In this document: positions 15,600 to 24,376 of the stretch, piece after piece
Position numbering within the stretch: position 1 is the first letter of the stretch
Layout of the letters: every line of letters starts with the position of its first letter
Source: Sphingopyxis sp. H073
GTDB taxonomy: Bacteria; Pseudomonadota; Alphaproteobacteria; Sphingomonadales; Sphingomonadaceae
Direction of reading: 5' to 3'
NCBI RefSeq assembly: GCF_001468395.1
Contig: NZ_LNSG01000014.1
Coordinates: forward strand, 1 to 64,000
DNA: 64,000 nucleotides
Position numbers and translations under genes: made by a program
The notes under the pieces: generated by a model
The model's input: the letters and a program-made list of their open reading frames with translations, nothing else
The model's database searches: none
What the model was told of the DNA's origin: nothing

Positions 15600-17960
15600 A
15601 TGGTTCGCACGACCCTGCTGGCGGGGCTTTCGACGCTCGCGCTCGCCATCACCACCAATGCGGCGGCGCAAGAGACACCCACCGAAACCTATGGCAATGA
15701 CATCATCGTGACCGCGACCAAGCGCGACACGAGCATTCAGGACATTCCCTTCTCGATCAACGCGCAGACCGCCGAGGATATCCAGAAATCGGGCGCGGTC
15801 ACGCTCGAGGATCTCTCGCGCAATGTCGCGGGTCTGTCGGTCCAGAACCTCGGCCCGGGGCAGAGCCAGGTTTCGGTCCGCGGCGTCTCGGCGGGGCAGG
15901 TCGTGCGCGACCAGCCGGGCGTCAAGGAGCAGGTCGGCGTCTATCTCGACGAAAGCGTGATCTCGCTCTCGCTCTTCACCCCCGACCTCGACCTGTTCGA
16001 CCTGAATCGCGTCGAAACGCTGCGCGGTCCGCAGGGCACGCTCTTCGGTTCGGGTTCGGTGGGCGGTACGATCCGCTACATCACCAACCAGCCGAAGCTC
16101 GGCACGGTCGAGGGCGCGGTCGAGGGCAATATCAACCTCGTCGACGGCGACGATATCGGCGGCCACCTGAAGGGCGCGATCAACCTGCCGCTCGGCGACA
16201 AGGCGGCGCTCCGCGCGGTCGGCTATTACACGCGCTACGGCGGCTTCATCAACGCGATCGGCCCGGCGGGCGGTGACGATATTAACAGCGGCGAACGCTA
16301 TGGCGGCCGTCTCGCGCTGACCTTCGAGCCCAGCGACAATTTCTCGATCACCCCGCGCATCGTCTATCAGAAGGTCAAGGCCGACGGCTTCAACCGGCAG
16401 GAGATCTACAATCTCTATGCCAATCAGTTCACGACCACCCGGCCGCAGGTGACCTTTGACGAGCGCGAGCAATATCTGTTGCTGCGCGAGGCGTTCGAGG
16501 ACGAAACCTTTCTTGCCGACCTCAAGATCGACGTTGGCCTCGGCGGCGCGAAGCTGACCTCGGTGACGAGCTACATCAACCGCGACATCCTCGTCAGCCG
16601 CGACGCGAGCGCGCTGACCGGATCGGTGTCGGTCGACCTCGGCTTCCCCGATGCCGCGGTGCTGCTGCCGTCGAACCTCGTCGATACCACCGACCTCGAA
16701 ACCTGGACGCAGGAAGTCCGGCTGGCGTCGGACAATGACAGCCCGTTCCAGTGGGTGGTCGGCGGCTTCTATTCGAAGATCGACCGCGTCTATATGCAGC
16801 GCCTGCCCACCCCGGGTTACGATGCCTTCACCGACGCGACGCTCGGCGCCGGCACCTCGGCGGCGGTCGCGAACGGCTTCCCGGCCAATTCGCCGTACAA
16901 CGCCGACCTGCCCTATGATATCAAGCAGTTCGCGATCTTCGGCGAGGTCAGCTACGACATCACCGAAGCGCTGACCGCGACGGCGGGCGGCCGCTATTAC
17001 GACTTCAAGGAAACGCGCAGCTTCACCTCGGGCGGCCTGTTCGCCAACGGCGACCGCCGCACCGACAGCACCAAGTCGGACGGCTTCACCCCGCGCTTCC
17101 TGCTGTCGTACGACGTGGCCGACAATGTGACGGTCAACGCGCAGGCGTCGAAAGGCTTCCGCCTCGGCGGCGTCAACGATCCGCTCAACCTGCCGCTCTG
17201 CTCGCCCGCCGACGCGGCGCTGTTCGGCGGCTTCCAGAGCTATGACGACGAAAGCCTGTGGAACTACGAACTCGGCGTGAAATCGGGCGGCCGCGGCTTC
17301 ACTTTCAACGCCGCGGGCTTCTACAACGACATCAAGAATCTGCAGGTCACGCTCGACGCCGGCAGTTGCTCGTCGCGCATCGTGTTCAACGTGCCGAAGG
17401 CGCATTCGATGGGCCTCGAATTCGAACTGGGGCTGAACCCGACCGAAGGGCTCGATTTCAACCTGTCGGGCAGCATCATCGAGGCCGAATTCGACACCAC
17501 CCTGCCCGGCGCACTGACGACCGCGACGGGCATTCGCGACGGCAACCGCCTGCCGTCGGTACCGAAGTTCCAGTTGTCGGCCTCGGGCAGCTATGAATTC
17601 CCGGTCTCCGACACGGCGAAGGCCTATGTCGCGGCGTCGTTCCAGCATGTCGGGACGCGCTACACGCAGCCGGCGGACCAGGAAAACAACCCGCGCACCT
17701 TCGTCCACGGGCTGCCCTTCGGCGGCGCGCCGGCGAATGCATCGACGACGGTCGATCTCGAACTACCCGACTATCAACTCGTCAACCTCAGCGCCGGGGT
17801 CGACTTCGACAATGGCCTGTCGCTGATCGCGTACATCAACAATGTGTTCGACGAGAATGCGCTGCTCTCGTTCGATCGCGAGCGCGGCGGGCGTGCGCGG
17901 CTCGGCTATTCGGTCGGCCAGCCGCGGACCTTCGGGATCACCGCGCGCAAGACCTTCTGA
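15600..17960 (+). CDS. TonB-dependent outer-membrane receptor
   Basis: A 786-aa outer-membrane barrel for energised uptake. The ATG at 15600 follows GGGAGGAC. A signal peptide ends near NAAAQE, then a TonB box (NDIIVTATKR). The plug domain includes VETLRGPQGTLFGSGSVGG, and the 22-strand barrel ends in an aromatic residue (KTF). The type resembles sphingomonad receptors for carbohydrates, lignin-like compounds or siderophores; no substrate-specific neighbour helps, although amtB lies just upstream. It is separated from amtB by a terminator, so it has its own promoter. An in-frame extension upstream of 15600 is non-coding. Confidence 0.92.
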   Translation: MVRTTLLAGLSTLALAITTNAAAQETPTETYGNDIIVTATKRDTSIQDIPFSINAQTAEDIQKSGAVTLEDLSRNVAGLSVQNLGPGQSQVSVRGVSAGQVVRDQPGVKEQVGVYLDESVISLSLFTPDLDLFDLNRVETLRGPQGTLFGSGSVGGTIRYITNQPKLGTVEGAVEGNINLVDGDDIGGHLKGAINLPLGDKAALRAVGYYTRYGGFINAIGPAGGDDINSGERYGGRLALTFEPSDNFSITPRIVYQKVKADGFNRQEIYNLYANQFTTTRPQVTFDEREQYLLLREAFEDETFLADLKIDVGLGGAKLTSVTSYINRDILVSRDASALTGSVSVDLGFPDAAVLLPSNLVDTTDLETWTQEVRLASDNDSPFQWVVGGFYSKIDRVYMQRLPTPGYDAFTDATLGAGTSAAVANGFPANSPYNADLPYDIKQFAIFGEVSYDITEALTATAGGRYYDFKETRSFTSGGLFANGDRRTDSTKSDGFTPRFLLSYDVADNVTVNAQASKGFRLGGVNDPLNLPLCSPADAALFGGFQSYDDESLWNYELGVKSGGRGFTFNAAGFYNDIKNLQVTLDAGSCSSRIVFNVPKAHSMGLEFELGLNPTEGLDFNLSGSIIEAEFDTTLPGALTTATGIRDGNRLPSVPKFQLSASGSYEFPVSDTAKAYVAASFQHVGTRYTQPADQENNPRTFVHGLPFGGAPANASTTVDLELPDYQLVNLSAGVDFDNGLSLIAYINNVFDENALLSFDRERGGRARLGYSVGQPRTFGITARKTF

Positions 17961-18098
17961 ACGGTAAAGGGAGCGGGCTTCTCTTCGCAGACATCCGCTC
18001 CCGAAACTGCACAAAAGACTGCACAATTTTTAGGCGCGGGTGCCGCAATTTTAGCCTTCCCAACATGACATTAATATGGCATTCATTGCGTCAACAGT

Positions 18099-18157
18099 TT
18101 CAGGAGGGGAGAGCCTGAAAGGCTGGGCCGGGACGAAAGTTCCGGCCCTCTTTTTTT
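18099..18157 (+). ncRNA. Double hairpin with terminator: receptor 3' end or small RNA
   Basis: Hairpin 1, TTTCAGG/CCTGAAA (18099-18121), exposes a loop AGGGGAGAG that resembles a Shine-Dalgarno sequence. Hairpin 2, GGGCCGGGA/TTCCGGCCC (18125-18148), is followed by seven T (18151-18157), a strong intrinsic terminator. The terminator is well supported. Whether the unit is only the receptor gene's transcript end, or a separate or processed small RNA, cannot be told. Confidence 0.55.
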
Positions 18158-18194
18158 GTGCGCAGCAAATTGCTGCGCTCCAAACTCCCTATTT

Positions 18195-18664
18195 TCAGCC
18201 ATTTGTGCGGCGATAGCGCAGCATGGCGAACAGCCGCCAGCTCCCGTCTTCCTGCAGAATCGAATCGCGACGGTCAGTATTCCGCCCTCTTCGAGAACAT
18301 AGGTGGAGCGCCCGATCTCGACATCGGCGCTGCCCCATTGCGTCCACCATGCTGCACCCGAAATTCCGCCCGCGACGGGCCGGGTCCGACCATAGCTGTC
18401 GGCCCATTTTCCGCGCACGCGGCCCTTCGCGTCGAACGCATAATTTGCATCGGCCGAATATTGGACGGCCGGCGTTCCACCGATGCTCAAGCGATAGGCA
18501 AGGCGCGTCGCCCCGCCTCCGTCCGGCGCAATGTCGAGCGTTGCCGTCGCGGGCTTTCCGAACGCCTGCCCTTCCCCCGTCCAGTGGCCGTGCCACGCGG
18601 CAAGCGACGGCGCTTCAGCGGGTACGGCGGGGGCGATGAGCGCGGCGGCCCACCAGAGCGACAT
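18195..18664 (-). pseudogene. Exported protein interrupted by a frameshift
   Basis: The first frame gives a signal peptide (MSLWWAAALIAPAVPAEA) and a lipocalin-like body containing WHGHWTGEGQAFG up to YVLEEGGILTV. At about 18266-18274 the sensible reading moves to the next frame, giving RDSILQEDGSWRLFAMLRY and a stop at 18195. Staying in the first frame instead yields cysteine-rich, repeat-derived nonsense to 18083. One missing base would explain it: true loss, phase variation or an assembly error. The start overlaps the stop codon of the upstream glyoxalase-like gene (TGATG), so they form an operon. Function is unknown; DUF1579-like lipocalin relatives are a weak guess. Confidence 0.65.
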
Positions 18665-19038
18665 CACGTCGCCATTTCCGACTGCGAGAACATGAAGGCA
18701 TTGCCATCGGGGTCGTAGAAGGTGAGCAGCTTCACGAGGCCCGGAATATGCTGGATGTCACCGTCCTGCCGGACGCCTTCGCCATCGAGATGCGCCTTTG
18801 CCGCCTCGATATCCGCGACCTCGAACACGTTCGTCGCGCCGCCGCCCTGCGTCACGGCTTCGACCTGGCTGAGCCCGATGTTCACCCCGGTCATCGGCGT
18901 CGCCAGTTCGCACCAGCCAATCGCGTCGGCGCGGTAGAGCAGCTTGCACTGCAGGACGCGCTCGTACCATAGGATCGACGCGTCGATGCTCGTGACGCCC
19001 ATCGAACAGGTGAGCTCGGATCCGATCTGAAGCGCCAT
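18664..19038 (-). CDS. VOC family (glyoxalase/bleomycin-resistance fold) protein
   Basis: A 124-aa protein with the beta-alpha-beta-beta-beta fold of the vicinal oxygen chelate superfamily: SIDASILWYERVL, the central NVFEVADIEAAKAHL, and a C-terminal YDPDGNAFMF strand that usually carries a metal ligand. The ATG at 19038 follows GGAGGGAATGAC; an earlier in-frame ATG at 19093 lacks that support. It is divergent from a winged-helix regulator with a shared 95-bp promoter region, suggesting the regulator controls it. Substrate unknown. Confidence 0.8.
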   Translation of the reverse strand: MALQIGSELTCSMGVTSIDASILWYERVLQCKLLYRADAIGWCELATPMTGVNIGLSQVEAVTQGGGATNVFEVADIEAAKAHLDGEGVRQDGDIQHIPGLVKLLTFYDPDGNAFMFSQSEMAT

Positions 19039-19103
19039 GTCATTCCCTCCCTTGCCGAAGCCGCGCGCCGACCGGAGAATCGCCTCGGCCATATCGCTTG
19101 CCT

Positions 19104-19124
19104 CTATAGTCCGGTTTGTATAGT
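19104..19124. promoter_or_regulatory. Candidate operator between divergent glyoxalase-like and regulator genes
   Basis: CTATA (19104-19108) and TATAG (19119-19123) form a dyad spaced by 10 bp. TATAGT is also a direct repeat (19105 and 19119). It sits 10 bp upstream of the regulator's ATG, where autorepression would be expected. Confidence 0.4.
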
Positions 19125-19133
19125 TAGTTGCAA

Positions 19134-19676
19134 ATGCGGTCAAGCAAGCCCGACCCTCTGCTCGCCCAGCTCGGCAGCCATCGCTGGCTTGTCCCGTTGC
19201 TCGCCGACCTCGCGGCGCACAAGGGCGCCCGCTTCGTCGAGCTGATCCAGCGGCTCGGTCTGTCGCGCGACAGCCTGACGCGCACCCTCGACGCCGCAGC
19301 GGCGATCGGCTGGGTGCAGCGCAACCCCGGTCACGGCCATCCGCTCCGCCCCGAATATATCCTGACCGAACAGGGTCAGGCCGCCGCCGCGCGCGCCGCA
19401 ACGATTGCCGAGGCGCAGGGTGCGATCGGCCTGCCGCCGGGCGCCGCGACGCGCTGGGGCCTGCCGCTCGTCGCCGGGATCGGCGCAGGACACGACCGCT
19501 TCAATGCGCTCGCGCGCCTCCTCGCGCCCGCGACCCCCCGCGCGCTGTCGCAGGGGCTGACCGCGCTCGGCAAGCATGGGCTGGTGACGCGCGAGATCCT
19601 CGACCTGCGCCCGCCGGCAAGCCGCTACGATCTGACGAAGAGCGGCGCGCTGCTCGCCGCTGCCTGTGCTGCGTGA
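19134..19676 (+). CDS. Winged-helix transcriptional regulator (HxlR-like, duplicated)
   Basis: A 180-aa DNA-binding protein. The first half (LAQLGSHRWLVPLLADLA then RFVELIQRLGLSRDSLTRTLDAA) is a HxlR/ArsR-like winged helix. The second half, after a GLPPG linker, repeats the pattern (LARLLAPATPRALSQGLTALGKHGLV), so one chain carries two wHTH modules. The ATG at 19134 is preferred; a TTG two codons earlier is possible. It is divergent from the VOC gene and converges on the GMC oxidoreductase gene. A regulator of the VOC operon is the likely role; the effector is unknown. Confidence 0.75.
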   Translation: MRSSKPDPLLAQLGSHRWLVPLLADLAAHKGARFVELIQRLGLSRDSLTRTLDAAAAIGWVQRNPGHGHPLRPEYILTEQGQAAAARAATIAEAQGAIGLPPGAATRWGLPLVAGIGAGHDRFNALARLLAPATPRALSQGLTALGKHGLVTREILDLRPPASRYDLTKSGALLAAACAA

Positions 19677-19699
19677 ACACCGGCGAAAGCCGGGGTTCA
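19674..19699. terminator. GAAA-tetraloop hairpin between convergent genes
   Basis: TGAACACCGGC and GCCGGGGTTCA pair with one mismatch around a GAAA loop. It contains the stop codon of the regulator and ends 1 bp before the stop codon of the convergent oxidoreductase, so it can serve both directions. It has no T-run. Confidence 0.5.
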
Positions 19700-19700
19700 C

Positions 19701-21287
19701 TCAAGCCAGCGCCGCCTTCACGAAATCGGCCGCGCGTTCGCCGATCATGATGCTCGGGGCATTGGTGTTGCCCGACACCAGCCGCGGCATGATGCTCGCA
19801 TCGGCGACCCACAGGGCGTGGATGCCACCCAGCTTCAGCGTCGGATCGACCACCGCATCGGCATCGCTCCCCATCCGGCACGTCCCCACGGGGTGATAGA
19901 CGGTGTCGGCGCGGCTGCGGATCAGCGCGTCGAGCGCGGCATCGTCGTCGATGTCGACCGGATGCCGGTCGACGCCGGAATAGTCCGAAAGCGGCGGCGC
20001 GGCGACGATGCGGTGCATCATCCGTACGCCCGCCCGCAACGTCGCGAGGTCGCGCTCGTCGGTCAGGAAACCCGGATCGATCACCGGCGCCGCCGCCGCA
20101 TCGGCCGACGCGAGCGTCACCGACCCGCGGCTCTCGGGACGCAGCACGCAGGCATGGACCGAAAAGCCGTGCCCCTTCACCTTCGTCCGCCCGTGATCCT
20201 CGAGCATCGCGGGGACGAAATGATACTGAATGTCGGGCGCGGGCAGGTCGGGCCGCGATTTCCAGAAGCCGCCCGCCTCGGCGAAGCAGGTCGTCATGAT
20301 CCCGGTGCGCCGGGTGCGATGTTCGAAGATCGCCTTCACCATCCGCCATGTGCCGGCTAGGCTGTCGCCGAGCGGATCGGTCGAGCGCGTTTCCCAGCTC
20401 GACACATAGTCGATATGGTCCTGCAGGTCGGCGCCCACCGCCGGACGGTCGGCGACGATGTCGATCCCCTTGTCCCTGAGGTGCGCCGCGGGCCCGATCC
20501 CCGAGAGCATCAATATCTGCGGGCTGTTGAACGCCCCCGCCGACAGGATCACCCCGCCGCGCGCGCGCAGCGTCTCGCGTTTCGATCCGCGCCGGATCAC
20601 CACGCCGGTCGCGCGGCCGTCCTCGACGACGATCTTCTCGACCAGCGCCCCGGTGCGCACCGCGAAATTGGCCCGCTCGCGCAGCGGTTCGACATAGGCG
20701 CGCGCTGCCGACCAGCGCTCGCCCGCCCTCTGCGTCACCTGATAGAGGCCGAACCCCTCTTGGTTGGCGCCGTTGAAATCGGCCGTTCGCGGCAGTTGCA
20801 GCGCCGCCGCGCTCTCGACGAAGCGCTTGCTCGTCACATTGGGCCAGCGCTGGTCCATGACGTTGAGCGGTCCATCGGCGCCGTGGAAGTCGTCGGCGCC
20901 GCGCTCATTTCCCTCGGCGCGCTTGAAATAAGGGAGCACGTCGGCATAGCTCCACCCCGTCGCGCCGAGCGACGCCCACTGGTCGTAATCGAAGGCATGG
21001 CCGCGGATATAGACCATCGCGTTGATCGCGCTCGACCCGCCGAGCCCGCGCCCGCGCGGCTGGTATCCGGTGCGTCCGTTCAGCCCCTTCTGCGGCACCG
21101 TCTCATACCGATAGTTCGACGCGTCGGGGATGAAGGGCATGAAGCCCGGCGTCTTGACCCGCACCGTGTCGTTGCGCCCGCCCGCCTCGACCAGACAGAC
21201 CGTGCGGGTGCCATCCTCGGCGAGCCGCCCCGCCGCCGCACTCCCCGCGCTGCCGCCGCCGATGACGATGATGTCGAACTGATCCAT
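19701..21287 (-). CDS. GMC family FAD-dependent oxidoreductase
   Basis: A 528-aa flavoprotein of the glucose-methanol-choline oxidoreductase family (choline or alcohol dehydrogenase-like). The FAD fold is [20 protein letters not shown] (residues about 6-25). The GMC signature [18 protein letters not shown] lies near residue 80, and the C-terminal region [16 protein letters not shown] carries the catalytic histidine. The final ANAPSIM-type motif ([16 protein letters not shown]) is intact. There is no signal peptide. The substrate is an alcohol of unknown type. Its neighbours give no pathway. Confidence 0.92.
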   Translation of the reverse strand: MDQFDIIVIGGGSAGSAAAGRLAEDGTRTVCLVEAGGRNDTVRVKTPGFMPFIPDASNYRYETVPQKGLNGRTGYQPRGRGLGGSSAINAMVYIRGHAFDYDQWASLGATGWSYADVLPYFKRAEGNERGADDFHGADGPLNVMDQRWPNVTSKRFVESAAALQLPRTADFNGANQEGFGLYQVTQRAGERWSAARAYVEPLRERANFAVRTGALVEKIVVEDGRATGVVIRRGSKRETLRARGGVILSAGAFNSPQILMLSGIGPAAHLRDKGIDIVADRPAVGADLQDHIDYVSSWETRSTDPLGDSLAGTWRMVKAIFEHRTRRTGIMTTCFAEAGGFWKSRPDLPAPDIQYHFVPAMLEDHGRTKVKGHGFSVHACVLRPESRGSVTLASADAAAAPVIDPGFLTDERDLATLRAGVRMMHRIVAAPPLSDYSGVDRHPVDIDDDAALDALIRSRADTVYHPVGTCRMGSDADAVVDPTLKLGGIHALWVADASIMPRLVSGNTNAPSIMIGERAADFVKAALA

Positions 21288-21382
21288 GCTATCGACTCTC
21301 CCTCGTGCCGCCTGCAGCGGTCACCCGGATGCTTACATGAATGTCATTAGCGAGCGAAGCAAGCTGCGAGATGCAGCAGCCG

Positions 21383-21688
21383 TCAGAGACAGTTGCCGTT
21401 AAGGCAGGCAATGGCGAGGATGATCAGCGGAATGCTGAGCACTGCCGGGATCATCAGCATCGCGCAGCCGCCGGCGATGAGCCGGCCATCACCCTGTCGC
21501 CATGCAAGAGCCGCGCCCATCAAATAGAGCAACACAGCGCCGATGATCAGGTAGCCGGAAAAACCAACGGTAACGTCGACACCGGCATAGGCGCCTAGGA
21601 GGATAAGAATCAGCGGGACGGCTCCTGCGACCAGCGCGACCATATCCCAGTGTTTCCAACGTGCGACGCCGTTCATAGCAAACGACAT
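21383..21688 (-). CDS. Small membrane protein of unknown function
   Basis: A 101-aa protein with three predicted membrane segments (about residues 17-34, 43-62 and 70-92) and a short tail with two cysteines (ACLNGNCL). It is the last gene of a minus-strand cluster, lying 1 bp after the fatty-acid-hydroxylase gene, so it is probably translated with it. It is less GC-rich than its neighbours. I recognise no family. Confidence 0.65.
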   Translation of the reverse strand: MSFAMNGVARWKHWDMVALVAGAVPLILILLGAYAGVDVTVGFSGYLIIGAVLLYLMGAALAWRQGDGRLIAGGCAMLMIPAVLSIPLIILAIACLNGNCL

Positions 21689-21689
21689 C

Positions 21690-22604
21690 TCACTCTGCCG
21701 GCTCCTCGCTCGCCCGCCCCGCGACCCAGCGTTCCTTGATCATCGCGCTCGTCGCGCGGCTGCCATCGTGGCTCCAGCCGGGCTCGCGCCACATATAGGA
21801 GAGCTTGTGCCGCCACGGCGCGCGCCAGACATCCTTCGCGATCCCGACCCATTCATGCACCGCCGCCCAGACGATGTTGAAGCTGCCGAGCTGCTTGACG
21901 ATGCCATAGCGCACCGGCTCGTCGTCACGCTCGGCGACGAAGCTGCCGAACATCCTGTCCCAGATGATGAAGACCCCCGCATAATTGGCATCGAGATAGC
22001 GCGGGTTGACGCCATGATGGACGCGATGGTGCGACGGCGTGTTCATCACCGCCTCGAACCATTTGGGCATCCGGCCGATCGCCTCGGTATGGATCCAGAA
22101 CTGGTAGATGAGGTTCAGCCCCGCGCAGAAGAAGACCATCGCGGGCGGAAAGCCGATCAGGAACAGCGGCAGGCGGAACAGGAAGCCCAGGCTGATGAAG
22201 CCCGTCCAGGTCTGCCGCAGCGCGGTCGAGAGATTATAATGCTGCGAGCTGTGATGGATGACGTGGCTCGCCCAGAACCAGCGCACGCGGTGCGCGCTGC
22301 GATGGAAGACATAATAAGCGAGATCGTCGAGGAAGAAGCAGAGGATCCACGCCCACCACCATGTCTTGAAGTCGATCCCGATGTCGAACAGGCGGTACTG
22401 GTGCAGCCACACCGCCATCGCGATGACCATCCCGCCGACGAGCGCGCTCGCGACCTGGCTCCCGGTGCCGAGCAGCAGCGAGGTCAGCGTGTCGCGCGCC
22501 TCGTACCGGCTGCGGTCGCGGCGCAGCGCGACGACCATCTCGGCGATCAGCAGCAGGATAAAGGCCGGGATCGCGTAGGTGACGGGATCGGGCAGCTTAT
22601 CCAT
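21690..22604 (-). CDS. Sterol desaturase / fatty acid hydroxylase family protein (1)
   Basis: A 304-aa integral membrane di-iron enzyme. Three histidine clusters, HRSAH, HVIHHSSQH and HHRVHHG, with a further distal His, are the family's di-iron ligands, set between four or so hydrophobic segments. Members hydroxylate or desaturate sterols, fatty acids, carotenoids or alkylglycerols. The substrate here is unknown. The start overlaps the upstream 135-aa protein gene by 8 bp, placing it in an operon. A second, different family member is at 23489-24301. Confidence 0.9.
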   Translation of the reverse strand: MDKLPDPVTYAIPAFILLLIAEMVVALRRDRSRYEARDTLTSLLLGTGSQVASALVGGMVIAMAVWLHQYRLFDIGIDFKTWWWAWILCFFLDDLAYYVFHRSAHRVRWFWASHVIHHSSQHYNLSTALRQTWTGFISLGFLFRLPLFLIGFPPAMVFFCAGLNLIYQFWIHTEAIGRMPKWFEAVMNTPSHHRVHHGVNPRYLDANYAGVFIIWDRMFGSFVAERDDEPVRYGIVKQLGSFNIVWAAVHEWVGIAKDVWRAPWRHKLSYMWREPGWSHDGSRATSAMIKERWVAGRASEEPAE

Positions 22605-23004
22605 GCCTCAACTCGCGCATCCGGCTCGCCCACATCCCCGCGTCCTTGCCCAATTGCAGCGTCACGGCGCCGAAGGTCTTCTCCGGCATCGTCAGCGTCA
22701 GGAAATCCTTGTCGAGCCGCCCGACCGTCGCCGCGTCGACCGGGCGCGCCGCGAAATGATTGCCGTGCGCGCGCACCAGCATCATCCGCCCTTCGGCGTT
22801 GCGCACGATCGCCGCGAAACCCGCGCGGTCGCGCGCGACCTCGGTGCCGCGAAACCCCGCCTCGGCCTCCTCGGCGAGACGGATCGCATGCGCCGCATCC
22901 TCGATCCGCGGGTCGGCGCCCAGCCCCATCCGCCCGACCAGCCAGGCGATAAACAGCACCGCGACCAGCGACGCGCCGGTCTGGATCAGGTCGGTCGCCG
23001 TCAC
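22597..23004 (-). CDS. Membrane-anchored protein of unknown function
   Basis: A 135-aa protein with one N-terminal membrane segment (SLVAVLFIAWLVGRMGLG) and a soluble domain of about 105 residues containing a DAAHAIRLAEEAEAGF helix and a beta-rich EGRMMLVRAHGNHFAARPV stretch. It recurs, from memory, next to sterol-desaturase genes in sphingomonads. It overlaps the genes on both sides by a few bases, so it belongs to the operon that ends with the small membrane protein. Its function is not known. Confidence 0.72.
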   Translation of the reverse strand: MTATDLIQTGASLVAVLFIAWLVGRMGLGADPRIEDAAHAIRLAEEAEAGFRGTEVARDRAGFAAIVRNAEGRMMLVRAHGNHFAARPVDAATVGRLDKDFLTLTMPEKTFGAVTLQLGKDAGMWASRMRELRHG

Positions 23005-23435
23005 TTCTCGCCTGCCAGCGCGTCCAGCATCGGCCGCAGCCCGGCGAGGTCATAGCCCGCCTTAGCAGCCGCATCGACGATCGCGCCGACTTCCGCGCCG
23101 CCGCGCGCCTGCGTCAGGGCCCACAGATGCGTCGAGCGCGTGCCCGACCGGCAATAGGCCAGGATCGGGCCCGTCGCGTCGGCCAGCAGCTTGTCCAGCG
23201 CATCGATCTGCGCATGGCTGAACCCCGAATGGCCGACCGGGATCGCGGCATAGGCGATACCCTCGGCCGCAGCGGCGTGGGCGATATCGCCCCCTTGCGG
23301 CGCCGAAGGCTCCTCGCCGTCGGGACGGTTGTTGACGATCATCGCAAAGCCCTGCGCCTTGGCCTCGGCAACATCCTCGATCGAGATTTGCGGGGCGACA
23401 CTGAAGCCGGCGGACAGGGGTCTGAAATCGCTCAT
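23001..23435 (-). CDS. TIGR01244 (DUF442) family sulfur transferase / phosphatase
   Basis: A 144-aa cytoplasmic protein of the DUF442 family, related to the phosphatase-like domain of Blh and to dual-specificity phosphatases. The P-loop CRSGTRS carries the catalytic cysteine and arginine. FSVAPQISIEDVAEAKAQGF and IVNNRPDGEEP are family-typical. Relatives are linked to sulfide or persulfide handling, or to phosphatase activity; neither is shown here. It is the first gene of the four-gene minus-strand cluster, overlapping the next by 4 bp (ATGA). Confidence 0.88.
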   Translation of the reverse strand: MSDFRPLSAGFSVAPQISIEDVAEAKAQGFAMIVNNRPDGEEPSAPQGGDIAHAAAAEGIAYAAIPVGHSGFSHAQIDALDKLLADATGPILAYCRSGTRSTHLWALTQARGGAEVGAIVDAAAKAGYDLAGLRPMLDALAGEK

Positions 23436-23488
23436 CGCTGCGATCTACTCCCGCCGCCCGCTTGCTGACAAGCCGGAAAGCAACCCTG

Positions 23489-24301
23489 TCAGGCGGTCGC
23501 CTCCGCCCGATCCGCAGCGTGCTCCGCCGGGCGCGAGACGACCTCATGGAACCGCTCGGCATATTTGGGATGCTCGGTCCCCATCCATTTGTCCCACCAG
23601 GTGAAATAGAGGCCGTAATTGGTGTTGAAGCCGCCGCTGTGATGCAGGTCGTGGTGCGTCGTCGTGTTGATCCAGCGCGTCGCCGGCGTCGACAGCCACC
23701 AGCGCGGGTGCAGCTCGAAACCGGCATGACCCATCGCGTTGCGGACGATCTGGAAGTTGATCCACAGGAACATGACCCACACCGGCGTCGCTACGAAAAA
23801 GAGCCAGATCGGCACGAACAGGATCATCACGAACGCCTCGGGGATGGCGAAGCTGTAGGCGGCCCAGGGCGTCGGGGTGATCGAGCGATGGTGCGCGCGG
23901 TGGAAACGTTTAAACAGTCTGGGATGGTGCATCGCGCGGTGGACCCAGTAGAAATAGGCGTCGTGCGCGACGACGATCGCCGCGAGCAGCGCCATGTCGC
24001 CCCAGATGCCGTAACTCCCCTCGAAACGGTGCAGCACCCCTGCATCGACGCCCCAGACGATGAACAGCGCGACGAACAGATATACGCCGACCGTCTGCAG
24101 CGATTGCAGGAATTCGCGGCGCTTGTCGGCGGCACTCGCCTCGCGCGCCTGGATCTTGCGCGCGGCGATGCTCGACCGGCGCAGCCCCCAGACGACCGCG
24201 CTGGTGACGCTCGCGGCGACGAGATAGCGGCCGAAGTCGAAGGCGAACATCGCCGGGCCCTTTTCGAGCAATATGGCGAGGGGAGGAATGGATGCGATCA
24301 T
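23489..24301 (-). CDS. Sterol desaturase / fatty acid hydroxylase family protein (2)
   Basis: A 270-aa membrane di-iron protein. Its histidine clusters are HDAYFYWVHRAMHH, HRAHH and THHDLHH, between hydrophobic helices. It differs enough from the protein at 21690 to be a separate subfamily. Because the AraC-type membrane regulator gene lies immediately upstream on the same strand (75 bp), regulation by it is plausible. The N-terminal stretch before residue 18 may be dispensable: a second ATG (MFAFDFG) is in frame. The substrate is not predictable. Confidence 0.88.
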   Translation of the reverse strand: MIASIPPLAILLEKGPAMFAFDFGRYLVAASVTSAVVWGLRRSSIAARKIQAREASAADKRREFLQSLQTVGVYLFVALFIVWGVDAGVLHRFEGSYGIWGDMALLAAIVVAHDAYFYWVHRAMHHPRLFKRFHRAHHRSITPTPWAAYSFAIPEAFVMILFVPIWLFFVATPVWVMFLWINFQIVRNAMGHAGFELHPRWWLSTPATRWINTTTHHDLHHSGGFNTNYGLYFTWWDKWMGTEHPKYAERFHEVVSRPAEHAADRAEATA

Positions 24302-24376
24302 GGCGTCGTCCTTTTCGGTGGATGACCGGCATGAAGCAGTTCTGCGCTGCGCCAGCCGCGCACAGTCGAAAATCGA

